Shown: in pieces, positions 1 through 7,785 of the stretch
How the letters are laid out: the number at the start of each line of letters is the position of its first letter
Position numbering within the stretch: position 1 is the stretch's first letter
Source: Chloroflexota bacterium
GTDB taxonomy: Bacteria > Chloroflexota > Dehalococcoidia > UBA2979
Direction of reading: 5' to 3'
Length of the DNA stretch: 41,998 bases
NCBI GenBank assembly: GCA_947472995.1
Contig: CANJBO010000014.1
Coordinates: forward strand, 1-41,998
Notes under the pieces: generated by a model
Seen by the model: the letters and a program-made list of their open reading frames with translations, nothing else
Told to the model about the DNA's origin: nothing
Database searches by the model: none
Translations under genes and position numbers: made by a program

Positions 1-243
1 CCCGGCGACGCCGACGAGTGCGTAGTCGGCGACCCGCTCGAGGGCGAGCAGGCCGGGCTCGTCCGCTGCGCGCGCGATCCTCGACAGCACGCCGTGCGGC
101 GCGCTCACGTCCTGCAGCGACTGCACGTGCCCGATCCACGGCACGGCGACCTCGGGGTCGGCGTAGAGCAGGTGGTGGATGCTCTCGAGATCGTCGAGCG
201 AAATCAGCCGGAGGGCGAGACGCGAGGTCTCGAGCACCTTCAC
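1..243 (-). CDS. GNAT-family N-acetyltransferase, N-terminal part (cut by window edge)
   Basis: The reading frame runs without a stop from a GTG at 243 to the window edge, giving 81 residues. It opens KVLETSRLALRLISLDDLES, the usual first strand and helix of RimJ/RimL-type GNAT enzymes (ET-x-RL-x-LR, then a D-D-L helix). Such proteins move an acetyl group from acetyl-CoA to an amine; the acceptor cannot be told from this fragment. The acetyl-CoA motif (Q/R-x-x-G-x-G/A) would lie beyond the edge. The GTG start overlaps the rel TGA stop in a GTGA junction, so it is probably translated from the rel mRNA. The fold is fairly sure; the substrate is unknown. Confidence 0.75.
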   Translation of the reverse strand, partial: MKVLETSRLALRLISLDDLESIHHLLYADPEVAVPWIGHVQSLQDVSAPHGVLSRIARAADEPGLLALERVADYALVGVAG

Positions 244-2414
244 GCGACGTAGCCCGAGCGCCGCACGGAGATCACGCCGCGCACGCCGTCGAGGTGCGAC
301 AGCAGCCCCGAGAACTGCGCGCCGCCGGCCGTCTCCAGCGTCAGCTCGACGGTCACGGTGCGGTCGTCGTGCTCGACGGTGCGCACGCCCACCATGTTCG
401 ACCCGGCGCTGGCGATGATCGTCGTGATGTCGCGCAGCAGGCCGACGCGGTCCCACGCGAGGACCTCGACCGACGCGCTGTAGAGCGAGCCGGTGGGGCC
501 CCAGTCGCACTCGACGACGCGGGCGGCGTCGCCGCCCCAGTGGGCGCTGCGGCAGTCGGCGCGGTGCACGGTGATCCCGCGCGCGCGGGTGACGTAGCCC
601 ATGATCGGGTCGCCGGGCAGCGGGTGGCAGCATTTCGCCAGCTGCACGTGCAGCCCGCCGGTGCCGAGGACGCGCACGCCCGACGCGCCGTGCTGCGTGT
701 TGATCGTCGAGGAGGCGAGCTTTGGCTGCTCCTGCTGCGGGGCGTGCTCGGCGAGCCGGTTGATCAGCTTCTGGACGCTCAGATCGCCCGAGCCGAGTCC
801 CGCGTACAGGTCGCGGTTGTCGTCGTACCCCAGCTGCTTGGCGAGATCGCTCGGCACGCGATCGAGGCCGAGGCGCTTGATCTCGCGGTCAAGCATCTCG
901 CGGCCCTTGTCGATGTTGTCGTCGCGGTGCTCGCGGTGGAACCACTGGCGCACCTTCTGGCGCGAGTGACTGGAGCCGAGGTAGCCGAGCGAGGGGATCA
1001 GCCAGTCGCGCGAGGGGCCCTTCGGCACCCTCGACCGGATGATCTCGATGACGTCGCCGTTCTTCACGGTGGTGTTCAGCGGCACCATCTTGCCGTTGAT
1101 CTTCGCGCCGACGCAGTTGTAGCCGAGGTCCGTGTGGATACGGAACGCGAAGTCGATCGGCGTCGAGCCGGCCGGCAGCACGCGCACCGCACCCTTCGGC
1201 GTGTGCACAAACACCTGGTCGCGGAACACGTCGAGGCGCACCGACTCGAGGAAGTCGTCGGTCGCCGAGACCTCCTGCTGCCACTCGAGGAGATGGCGCA
1301 GCCACGCCATGCGCTCCTCGTACTGGGTGTCGCGCTTGCCGCCGCTGTCGTCCTTGTACTGCCAGTGCGCCGCGACGCCGTACTCCGCGACCTGGTGCAT
1401 CTCGTACGTGCGGATCTGCACCTCGAACGGCCGCATGTCGGGGCCGAGGACGGAGGTGTGCAGCGACTGGTACAGCGACTCCTTCGGGCTCGCGATGTAG
1501 TCGTCGAACGTGCCGGGGATCGGTCGCCAGTTCTGGTGCACGACGCCGAGCGCGTTGTAGCAGTCGGCGATCGTCTCCACGAAGACGCGCAGCGCCAGCA
1601 GGTCGCGCAACTGGTCGAACGATCGTCCCTGCTCCGCGTAGCGGTGCATCTTCTCCGCGATCGACCACAGGTGCTTGACCCGCCCCGTGACCTCCGCCTT
1701 GATCCCGGCGGCCTCGAGGATGTCGCGCAGCTCGGTCTCCAGCTGGCGGACGTAGCGCTCGCGCTCGCCGCGCCTCGACGCGACCATGCTGGCAACGCGG
1801 CGGTAGAGGTCGGGCTCCAGGTAGCGGAACGCGAGGTCCTCGAGCTCCCACTTGAACTGCCAGACGCCCAGGCGCGAGGCCAGCGGCGCGTAGATTTCCA
1901 TCGTCTCGCGCGCGATCGCGTGCTGGCGATCGCTGCCGAGGTGCTCCAGCGTGCGCATGTTGTGCAGCCGGTCGGCCATCTTCACGATGACCACGCGCAC
2001 GTCCTCTGCCATCGCGAGGAACATCTTGCGCAGCGTCTCGGAGTCGGCCTGCTCGGTGTCCAGCGCGCGGTCGGGGAGCTGCTCGATCTTCGTCGCGCCC
2101 TCGACGAGAAGGGTGACGTCGGGGCCGAACTTGGAGCGGAGCTGCTCGGAGGTGACGCCGCAGTCCTCGATCGTGTCGTGGAGCAGCGCGGCCTCGACGG
2201 TCGAGGCATCCATGTGCAGCTCGACGCAGAGGCGGGCGACGGCGATCGGGTGGATGACGTAGGGCTCGCCGGAGCGGCGCGTCTGGCCCTCGTGCTTCTC
2301 GATCGCGAACTCGAGGGCGCGCTCCACCTGCTCGACCCGGTCGGGCGGCAAGTATCCGGCCGCTTCCTCGAGTAGCTCGCGGGCGCCGGCGGGCTGAGGC
2401 TTCGCTACGACCAT
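240..2414 (-). CDS. rel: Bifunctional (p)ppGpp synthetase/hydrolase Rel (RSH family)
   Basis: Makes and degrades the stringent-response alarmone (p)ppGpp in response to uncharged tRNA on the ribosome. The 724-residue protein has every RSH module: HD hydrolase (H55, HD at 79-80, IED, and RLHN at 149-152, so the metal site looks intact), synthetase (YQSLHT 315-320, EVQIRT 331-336, AEYGVAAHW 343-351), TGS (about 400-460), the Cys/His-rich insert (CCHP 595-598) and a C-terminal ACT domain (647-720). The substrate-loop motif that is RxKD in bifunctional enzymes and ExDD in synthetase-only RelA reads TFDD (302-305). I chose the ATG at 2414 because it gives the usual family length and has a TACACT box 9 nt upstream; the frame stays open to 2501 but those residues look non-conserved. 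A GNAT gene overlaps its stop. Confidence 0.96.
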   Translation of the reverse strand: MVVAKPQPAGARELLEEAAGYLPPDRVEQVERALEFAIEKHEGQTRRSGEPYVIHPIAVARLCVELHMDASTVEAALLHDTIEDCGVTSEQLRSKFGPDVTLLVEGATKIEQLPDRALDTEQADSETLRKMFLAMAEDVRVVIVKMADRLHNMRTLEHLGSDRQHAIARETMEIYAPLASRLGVWQFKWELEDLAFRYLEPDLYRRVASMVASRRGERERYVRQLETELRDILEAAGIKAEVTGRVKHLWSIAEKMHRYAEQGRSFDQLRDLLALRVFVETIADCYNALGVVHQNWRPIPGTFDDYIASPKESLYQSLHTSVLGPDMRPFEVQIRTYEMHQVAEYGVAAHWQYKDDSGGKRDTQYEERMAWLRHLLEWQQEVSATDDFLESVRLDVFRDQVFVHTPKGAVRVLPAGSTPIDFAFRIHTDLGYNCVGAKINGKMVPLNTTVKNGDVIEIIRSRVPKGPSRDWLIPSLGYLGSSHSRQKVRQWFHREHRDDNIDKGREMLDREIKRLGLDRVPSDLAKQLGYDDNRDLYAGLGSGDLSVQKLINRLAEHAPQQEQPKLASSTINTQHGASGVRVLGTGGLHVQLAKCCHPLPGDPIMGYVTRARGITVHRADCRSAHWGGDAARVVECDWGPTGSLYSASVEVLAWDRVGLLRDITTIIASAGSNMVGVRTVEHDDRTVTVELTLETAGGAQFSGLLSHLDGVRGVISVRRSGYVA

Positions 2415-2423
2415 TCTGAGCCG

Positions 2424-2429
2424 AGTGTA
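2424..2429 (-). promoter_or_regulatory. Candidate -10 box of rel
   Basis: TACACT on the minus strand lies 9 nt before the ATG at 2414. No convincing -35 is visible. If used, the mRNA would have at most a 1-3 nt leader, as at hisS and prfA. Confidence 0.35.
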
Positions 2430-2518
2430 CACCGCTGCCCCCATCGCGGCGGAGCGAGCCTCGACGAGCGGATCGGCCGGCCTCGCCAAGATCGCGAGCA
2501 CCGTCGAGGTGGCGACGT

Positions 2519-2588
2519 GGGGCGCCCCATCCCCTGCCCCTTCCCTGCGGGGGAAGGGGTTCTGAAAGAGACACGGGGGCTGCGCCCC
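2519..2588 (+). repeat. Two-hairpin intergenic repeat, copy A
   Basis: Order of parts: a CATCCCCTGCCC lead-in; hairpin 1 (9-bp perfect stem CCCCTTCCC 2537-2545 with GGGAAGGGG 2551-2559); the core TTCTGAAAGA (2560-2569); hairpin 2 (GGGGC 2576-2580, loop TGC, GCCCC 2584-2588). The same order and core recur at 30206-30272, and in variant form at 2663-2745 and 28305-28394. This looks like a REP- or MITE-like dispersed element. Confidence 0.75.
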
Positions 2589-2662
2589 ATCTCCGGCGGG
2601 AGCAAGACGCCCCCTCGCACCCTATGGGGGGCGGGACAGTTGATCCGCAGCGGGGCAAAGCG

Positions 2663-2745
2663 CTGATGGGGTGCAACCCCATCAGAAGAAATCCCCCCTT
2701 CCCGCACAGGAAGCGCAGGAAGGGGACAGGGGGATGGGCCGCCCT
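2663..2745 (-). repeat. Two-hairpin intergenic repeat, copy C (inverted relative to copy A)
   Basis: Read on the minus strand it has a CATCCCCCTGTCCC lead-in, hairpin 1 (8-bp stem, 2718-2725 with 2695-2702), TTCTGA at 2682-2687, and hairpin 2 with a 10-bp perfect stem (2676-2685 with 2663-2672, loop GCA at 2673-2675). The TTCTGA core overlaps the outer end of hairpin 2, so the parts are packed more tightly than in copy A. Together with copy A it forms a large inverted arrangement between rel and hisS. Confidence 0.6.
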
Positions 2746-2791
2746 GCGCACGCCTCGATGCCACTCGCCACCTCGGGCCACCACGCTCGCG

Positions 2792-2820
2792 TTGCCCGGG
2801 CGAGGGGGCGCGCCTAGACT
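2792..2820 (+). promoter_or_regulatory. hisS promoter, apparently leaderless
   Basis: TTGCCC (2792-2797), 17-nt spacer, TAGACT (2815-2820), then only 6 nt to the hisS ATG at 2827. Transcription would start at or next to the A of the ATG, giving a leaderless mRNA. No Shine-Dalgarno sequence is present. Confidence 0.65.
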
Positions 2821-2826
2821 CCCGCC

Positions 2827-4143
2827 ATGACCTCACCTCGCGCGCCGCGCGGCATGCACGACACCCTGCCCGAGGATGCCGACCTCTGGCGCTTCATCCG
2901 CGATACCGCGGAGCGCGTCGCGCGCCTCTACGACTACCGCCAGATCGGCACCCCGATCGTCGAGGATGCCTCGGTCTTCCTGCACACCGCCGGCGACGAG
3001 TCCGACATCGTGCAGAAGGAGGTCTACCTCTTCGACGACCGCGGAGGCGACCGCCTCGCGCTGCGACCGGAGGGGACGGCCGCGGTCTGCCGCGCGTACA
3101 TCGAGCACGGCATGTCGAGCCGCCCGCAGCCGGTGCGGCTGTTCTACATCGGCCCGTACTTCCGCTACGACCGTCCGCAGGCCGGCCGCTACCGCCAGCT
3201 GCACCAGTTCGGCGTCGAGGCCATCGGCACCGATTCCCCCGAGGTGGACGCGGAGCTGATCGACCTCCAGCTCACGCTGTACCGCGAGCTCGGCTTCGCG
3301 CCGGACGAGCTGACGCTGCGCATCAACTCGATCGGCACGGCGGAGACGCGGCGACGGTTTATCGAGGTGCTGACGAAGCACTTCGAGCCGCACGTCGGCA
3401 CGCTGTCACGCGACTCCCAGCGGCGATTCGAGACGAACATCCTGCGCGTGCTCGACTCGAAGGAAGACGCGGGGCACCCGGCGGTGCAGAACGCGCCCAG
3501 CATCCTCGACTACCTGTCGCCGGAGGACGCCGCGCACTTCGAGGCGGTGAAGCGCCACCTCGAGGCCCTCGGCATCGCGTATGAGGTCGACCCGCGCATC
3601 GTGCGCGGCCTCGACTACTACGCGCGCACCGTGTGGGAGGTCGAGCCGCCCGGCGCGGGCGGCCAGTCCACGATCGGCGCCGGCGGCCGCTACGACGGGC
3701 TGATCGAGGTCCTCGGCGGCCCGTCCACGCCCGCCGTCGGCTTCGCCACCGGCATCGAGCGCATCGCGCTGAACATGCGGGAGCGCGGCCTCGGCCCCAG
3801 CGAGGAGCGCGCGCCGGACGTCGTCACGGTGCCCCTCGGCGAGCGCGGCCCGGCGGCGGCGGCACAGGCCGCCGCGACGCTGCGCGCCGCCGGCCTCTCG
3901 GTGCGGAACGGCGTCCCGGGACGCTCTATGCGCGCGGCGATGCGCGGTGCGGACGCCTCGGGTGCTCGGTACGCGCTGATCGTCGGCGACGCCGAGGCGG
4001 ACGCCGGCACGGTGGTCCTGAAGCCGCTCCGCGGCGACGAGGAGCAGCGCACCGTCGCCGCGATCGAGCTCAGCTCGGTGGAGCTGAGCCTCGACGATCA
4101 CGCCGAGATGGACATCGACGGCGACACCGTTCAGCTGTTCTAG
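2827..4143 (+). CDS. hisS: Histidyl-tRNA synthetase
   Basis: Charges tRNA-His with histidine using ATP; class II synthetase, cytosolic dimer. The 438 residues show RPEGTAAVCRAY (80-91), motif 2 (FRYDRPQAGRYRQLHQF, 112-128), the HisRS signature RGLDYYART (260-268), the histidine-loop GGRYDGL (286-292) and motif 3 (GFATGIERI, 305-313). A C-terminal anticodon-binding domain follows from about 330. Length is normal for bacterial HisRS. The ATG at 2827 sits 6 nt after a TAGACT box, so the start is supported by the promoter rather than by a ribosome-binding site. It is followed after 44 bp by prfA, which has its own -10 box. Both are translation genes. Confidence 0.97.
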   Translation: MTSPRAPRGMHDTLPEDADLWRFIRDTAERVARLYDYRQIGTPIVEDASVFLHTAGDESDIVQKEVYLFDDRGGDRLALRPEGTAAVCRAYIEHGMSSRPQPVRLFYIGPYFRYDRPQAGRYRQLHQFGVEAIGTDSPEVDAELIDLQLTLYRELGFAPDELTLRINSIGTAETRRRFIEVLTKHFEPHVGTLSRDSQRRFETNILRVLDSKEDAGHPAVQNAPSILDYLSPEDAAHFEAVKRHLEALGIAYEVDPRIVRGLDYYARTVWEVEPPGAGGQSTIGAGGRYDGLIEVLGGPSTPAVGFATGIERIALNMRERGLGPSEERAPDVVTVPLGERGPAAAAQAAATLRAAGLSVRNGVPGRSMRAAMRGADASGARYALIVGDAEADAGTVVLKPLRGDEEQRTVAAIELSSVELSLDDHAEMDIDGDTVQLF

Positions 4144-4175
4144 CCGGCCGTAGACCGCCTAGTCACGCCCGCTGG

Positions 4176-4181
4176 TAACCT
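4176..4181 (+). promoter_or_regulatory. Candidate -10 box of prfA, leaderless start
   Basis: TAACCT ends 6 nt before the prfA ATG (4188). A weak TAGACC lies at 4151-4156 (19-nt spacer). The spacing matches hisS and implies that prfA can be transcribed from its own start with no 5' leader. Confidence 0.5.
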
Positions 4182-4187
4182 GTACCC

Positions 4188-5255
4188 ATGTTCGAACGAC
4201 TGGCCGAGATTGAAGCGCGCTTCGAGGAGCTGACACGGCTCCTCGCGGACCCCGATGTGCTGGCGGACCACCGCCGCGTCGAGGAGATCGCTCGTGAGCG
4301 CGCGACGATCGAGAAGGTGGTCGGGCTCTACCGCGAGTACCGGCAGGCGCAGGACGGCATGGCGGGGGCGCGGGGGCTCCTCGGCGACACGGACCCCGAG
4401 ATGCGCGAGATGGGGCGCGAGGAGGCCGAGCGCCTCGAGGCCGAGATGGCGCGACTCGAGCACGAGCTGCAGCTGGCGCTGCTCCCGACCGACAAGGCCG
4501 ACGAGCGCGACGTGATCATCGAGATCCGTGGCGGCACCGGCGGCGACGAGGCGGGACTGTTCGCGGCCGACCTCTTCGGCATGTACCAGCGGTACGCCGA
4601 GCGCCAGAACTGGAAGACCGAGGTCCTCAACACCCACGTGAACGAGGCCGGCGGCTACCGCGAGATCACGTTCGAGATCCACGGCAAGGGCGCGTACTCC
4701 CGCATGAAGTACGAGTCCGGCGTGCACCGCGTCCAGCGCGTCCCCTCGACGGAGACGCAGGGTCGCATCCACACCTCGACGGCGACGGTGGCGGTGATGC
4801 CCGAGGTCGACGAGGTCGAGGTGGACATCGACTGGAACGACGTGCGCATCGACATCTTCCACTCCGGCGGCGCGGGCGGTCAGAACGTGAACAAGGTCGC
4901 GACGGCGGTGCGCATGACGCACATCCCCTCGGGCGTCGTTGTGCAGTGCCAGGACGAGCGATCGCAGGCGAAGAACCGCGCGAAGGCGGAGTCCGTCATG
5001 CGCGCGCGCATCTACGACATCGAGCGGCAGAAGCAGGACGCCGAGCAGGCCTCCTCGCGCAAGTCGCAGGTCGGCAGCGGCGACCGCGCGGAGAAGATCC
5101 GCACGTACAACTTCCCGCAGGACCGCATCACCGACCACCGAGTCAACCTGACGACGCACGGCATCCCGCGCGTCCTCGACGGCGAGCTCGACCCGCTCAT
5201 CGACGCGGTCGCCGCCGACGAGCAGGCGCGACTCCTCGCCGCCGTCGGCGTCTAG
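4188..5255 (+). CDS. prfA: Peptide chain release factor 1 (RF1)
   Basis: Recognises UAA and UAG in the ribosomal A site and triggers peptidyl-tRNA hydrolysis. The 355-residue protein has the RF1-type tripeptide anticodon P186-S-T188 (PxT; RF2 would have SPF) within VQRVPSTETQGRIHTS, and the catalytic GGQ at 230-232 within SGGAGGQNVNK. The N-terminal helical region (1-100) and length are typical. Q232 is the residue methylated by PrmC, whose gene lies two genes downstream (6079-6993), so the substrate and its modifying enzyme share a locus. It has its own leaderless-type promoter and is followed 23 nt later by a methyltransferase gene. Confidence 0.97.
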   Translation: MFERLAEIEARFEELTRLLADPDVLADHRRVEEIARERATIEKVVGLYREYRQAQDGMAGARGLLGDTDPEMREMGREEAERLEAEMARLEHELQLALLPTDKADERDVIIEIRGGTGGDEAGLFAADLFGMYQRYAERQNWKTEVLNTHVNEAGGYREITFEIHGKGAYSRMKYESGVHRVQRVPSTETQGRIHTSTATVAVMPEVDEVEVDIDWNDVRIDIFHSGGAGGQNVNKVATAVRMTHIPSGVVVQCQDERSQAKNRAKAESVMRARIYDIERQKQDAEQASSRKSQVGSGDRAEKIRTYNFPQDRITDHRVNLTTHGIPRVLDGELDPLIDAVAADEQARLLAAVGV

Positions 5256-5278
5256 CGCCGAGCCGCCGAGGCACCTCG

Positions 5279-6082
5279 ATGGCCCTCATCACCAGCACCG
5301 CCAACGCGCGCGTCAAGCAGATCCGCGCCCTGCGCACGCGCCGCGAGCGCGAGCAGACCGGCCTCGCGTGGGTGGAGGGCATCCGCCCGGCCGTCGAGGC
5401 GTTCCAGCTGCGCGCGCCGGTCGATCTCCTCGTCGTCGCGCCTGACCTGCTGACGAGCGATTTCGCGCGGGACGCCCTCGACACCGCCCGGCTCGAGGGC
5501 GTCGAGATCATGGAAGTGACGAGCGCGGTGTTCCGCTCGATCTCCGACCGCGACGGGCCGCAGGGCCTCGGCGCGCTGGTGCGGCAGCAGTGGCTGTCAC
5601 TGCCCGACGTGCGACTGGCTGAGGGCGACCGCTGGGTCGCGCTGGCCTCGGTCGCCGACCCGGGCAATCTCGGCACGATCCTGCGCACCTGCGACGGCGC
5701 GGACGCCGAGGGCGTGATCCTGCTCGACTCCAGCACCGACCCGTACGACCCCGTCGCGCTGCGCGCGAGCATGGGCGCGGTGTTCTCGCGCCGCCTCGTG
5801 CGCACCTCGTTCGAGGCGTTCGCGGCATGGACACGCGCCGAGGGCGCGACGGTCGTCGGCTCTTCCGACCGCGCGACGGAGACGTACCGCGAGGCTGACT
5901 TCGGCGCGCGCACGGTGCTGCTGATGGGCAGCGAGCGCGAGGGACTCAGCACCGAGCAGCAGACCCTGTGCGACCGCATCGTCAGCATCCCGATGCTCGG
6001 GCGCTCCGACTCGCTGAACCTCGCCGTCGCGACCGCGATCCTGCTGTACGAGGTCCTCGACCGGCGCGAGACGGTCGCGTGA
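5279..6082 (+). CDS. TrmH/SpoU-family RNA 2'-O-methyltransferase
   Basis: SPOUT-class enzyme that methylates a ribose 2'-OH in rRNA or tRNA with S-adenosylmethionine. The 267 residues have an N-terminal RNA-binding substrate domain (ITSTANARVKQIRAL at the start is typical of RlmB/TsnR-like proteins) and the knotted catalytic domain with motif 1 DPGNLGTILRT (127-137), motif 2 GSEREGL (217-223) and motif 3 IPMLGRSDSLNLAVATA (237-253). The conserved N130, R136, E222 and S244/N247 set is present. The exact target nucleotide cannot be told. The ATG at 5279 is preceded by GCCGAGG about 8 nt upstream. Its TGA overlaps the GTG of prmC (GTGA). Confidence 0.93.
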   Translation: MALITSTANARVKQIRALRTRREREQTGLAWVEGIRPAVEAFQLRAPVDLLVVAPDLLTSDFARDALDTARLEGVEIMEVTSAVFRSISDRDGPQGLGALVRQQWLSLPDVRLAEGDRWVALASVADPGNLGTILRTCDGADAEGVILLDSSTDPYDPVALRASMGAVFSRRLVRTSFEAFAAWTRAEGATVVGSSDRATETYREADFGARTVLLMGSEREGLSTEQQTLCDRIVSIPMLGRSDSLNLAVATAILLYEVLDRRETVA

Positions 6083-6993
6083 CGAGCCAGCCGGAGCCGT
6101 TGCGCGCGATCCTCCGACGCGCCGCCGATCACCTGCTCGCTGCACGCTGCTCGGAAGACCTCGACGAGGCGAGCCTCGAGGCAGACCTGCTGTACGGGAG
6201 GGCGAGCGGCCTCGACCGCGCGCACGTGATCGCGCGCGGCGCGGGCACGCCGAGCACCGCCTCCGTCGAGGCGTTCGACGTGCTGCTCGCACGTCGGCTG
6301 CGGCACGAGCCGCTGGCGTACATCCTCGGGCAGCGCGAGTTCTTCGGCATGACGTTCGAGGTCGGCCCCGGCTGCCTCATCCCCCGCCCCGAGACGGAGA
6401 CGCTGGTCGAGGCGGCACTCGCGGCGGTCACGGAGCATCCCCGCGCGCGGCGGCTGGTCCGGGTCGCCGACATCGGGACGGGGTCGGGCGCGATCGCGCT
6501 GGCGGTGGCGAAGCACGCGCCCTCGACGAAGGTCTGGGGCATCGACGTGTCGGGCGAGGCGCTGCAGTGGGCGGCGCGCAACATGCGGCGCTTCGGGCTG
6601 ATGGAGCGCGTGGTGCTGCTGACCGGCGATCTCGCGGAGCCGCTGTCGGAGCCGATCGACGTGCTGTGCGCCAATCTCCCGTACGTTCCGACCGAGGACT
6701 ACGAGGGCCTGCCCGAGGAGATCCGCGCCTCCGAGCCCCAGATCGCCGTCGAGGGCGGCACGACCGGCATCGAGCTGATCGCGCGCCTCGCGGAGCAGCT
6801 GCCGGCCCACCTCGCCGAGGACACCGCCGCAGCGATCTTCGAGCTGGGCGCAGGACAGGCGGGCTTCGTCGAGGACCTCGTTACCGCCGCTCTGACGAAG
6901 GCGGGCCGAGGCCCCCTCGACGTGCGGGTGCACCGCGACCTGCGCGGCATCCGGCGCATCGTCGAGGTGCGGTACGGGTACCCGAATGCTTGA
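6079..6993 (+). CDS. prmC: Release factor glutamine methyltransferase
   Basis: Methylates the glutamine of the GGQ motif of release factors with S-adenosylmethionine. The 304 residues show PLAYILGQREFFG (78-90), IPRPETE (101-107), the SAM-binding DIGTGSG (131-137) and, at the catalytic loop, NLPY (199-202). The textbook motif is NPPY; the Pro-to-Leu variant keeps the catalytic Asn and the Pro-Tyr. The GTG start at 6079 overlaps the preceding TGA, so the longer open frame upstream (from 5968) is not used. It sits close to its substrate gene prfA, an arrangement common in bacteria. Confidence 0.95.
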   Translation: MTSQPEPLRAILRRAADHLLAARCSEDLDEASLEADLLYGRASGLDRAHVIARGAGTPSTASVEAFDVLLARRLRHEPLAYILGQREFFGMTFEVGPGCLIPRPETETLVEAALAAVTEHPRARRLVRVADIGTGSGAIALAVAKHAPSTKVWGIDVSGEALQWAARNMRRFGLMERVVLLTGDLAEPLSEPIDVLCANLPYVPTEDYEGLPEEIRASEPQIAVEGGTTGIELIARLAEQLPAHLAEDTAAAIFELGAGQAGFVEDLVTAALTKAGRGPLDVRVHRDLRGIRRIVEVRYGYPNA

Positions 6994-7016
6994 AGCCCGA
7001 AGGTCCGAGAGGTGCG

Positions 7017-7033
7017 GCGCGGGTATCCCGCGC
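7017..7033. terminator. Hairpin between convergent prmC and the KRPAAKPAA-repeat gene
   Basis: GCGCGGG (7017-7023) pairs with CCCGCGC (7027-7033) around a TAT loop, in the 48-bp gap between two convergent stop codons. There is no T-run on either strand, so it is at best a factor-dependent or bidirectional terminator. Confidence 0.35.
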
Positions 7034-7041
7034 TTCGCGCC

Positions 7042-7785
7042 CTAGAGGGGTACCCGACCGAGGACGATCATGTCGTCCGCGTGGTCACCGTTCTCGACGC
7101 TGGTGAGCGTGACGGGCCAACGCACGCCGTAGCGCGCGAACATCAGGTCGTAGCGTCCCGGCACCAGGCGACGTCGAGGCTTCAGCAGGTGCTTCGGCGA
7201 ACCGGGCTCGCGCACCACGTACAGCTTGCCGATCGCCATCGGGATCGGGCCGTCGACGCGGAACACCCACACGATGCGACTCGGCCCGAGGGACGGCTCC
7301 GACGACATCGGCGCTCGCACAGCGTCGACCACTCCGGCAACGGCGCTCGTCACCGCCTCGGTCGCCGCCTCGACGACGGCCCGCGCCTGCTGCGCGACGG
7401 AACGACGAGGTGCGACAGCCTTCGGGGCGGACTTCGTAGCGGGGCGCTTCGCAGTGGGCTTCGCCGCGGGGCGCTTCGCAGCGGGCTTCGCTGCCGGACG
7501 CTTGGCGGCAGGCTTGGCTGCCGGGCGCTTCGCAGCAGGCTTCGCCGCCGGTCGCTTCGCGACGGGCTTCGCCGCCGGACGCTTCACTGCAGGCTTCGCC
7601 GCCGGGCGCTTCGCAGCGGGCTTGGCTGCCGAGCGCTTGGCGGCAGGCTTCGCTGCCGGTCGCTTCGCAACGGGCTTCGCTGCCGGACGCTTGGCGGCGG
7701 GCTTCGCTGCCGGACGCTTGGCGGCGGGCTTGGCCGCAGGACGCTTGGCGGCGGGCTTTGCCGCGGGACGCTTCGACGCGACCAC
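7042..7785 (-). CDS. Histone-H1-like KRPAAKPAA-repeat protein with unrecognised C-terminal domain
   Basis: 247 residues. After VVAS come twelve near-perfect 9-residue units KRPAAKPAA and one decayed unit (residues 5-121), a Lys/Arg/Ala/Pro tail like those of bacterial H1-like proteins and AlgP, which bind DNA or RNA nonspecifically. Next is a short Ala/Val-rich helix (about 125-160) and then a C-terminal part of about 85 residues (VWVFRVDGPIPM..., YDLMFARYGVRWPVTLTSVE) that looks like a small folded beta-rich domain which I do not recognise. The GTG start shares its first G with the TAG stop of guaB3 (TAGTG), so translation is coupled to guaB3. A nucleoid- or RNA-binding role is inferred from composition only. 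Confidence 0.8.
   Translation of the reverse strand: MVASKRPAAKPAAKRPAAKPAAKRPAAKPAAKRPAAKPVAKRPAAKPAAKRSAAKPAAKRPAAKPAVKRPAAKPVAKRPAAKPAAKRPAAKPAAKRPAAKPAAKRPAAKPTAKRPATKSAPKAVAPRRSVAQQARAVVEAATEAVTSAVAGVVDAVRAPMSSEPSLGPSRIVWVFRVDGPIPMAIGKLYVVREPGSPKHLLKPRRRLVPGRYDLMFARYGVRWPVTLTSVENGDHADDMIVLGRVPL
7423..7773 (-). repeat. Thirteen-unit 27-bp tandem repeat within the coding region
   Basis: Imperfect direct repeats of 27 bp, each encoding KRPAAKPAA with substitutions mostly at positions 3, 8 and 9. Synonymous changes between units show that the protein sequence, not only the DNA, is conserved. The block sits in frame inside the gene at 7042-7785, so it is a coding repeat and not a CRISPR. Confidence 0.9.

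Larger units (their letters stand above)
2415..2826. other. Divergent rel/hisS intergenic region (412 bp)
   Basis: The only gene-free stretch longer than 300 bases. It holds the -10 boxes of the two divergent genes at its ends. Its middle is taken up by two oppositely oriented copies of a hairpin repeat (2519-2588 and 2663-2745). Short open frames here (for example 2624-2830 plus) are low-complexity, follow the repeats and have no ribosome-binding site; I do not regard them as genes. Confidence 0.7.

Noticed and set aside
18-2375. 785-residue open frame on the plus strand opposite rel
   Set aside because: It is the antisense shadow of rel in GC-rich DNA: arginine/alanine/valine-rich, no conserved domain, no start signal, and it ignores the hairpin repeats.
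7423-7773. Possible CRISPR array (27-bp repeats)
   Set aside because: Units are contiguous with no spacers, in frame, and vary mostly at synonymous positions.
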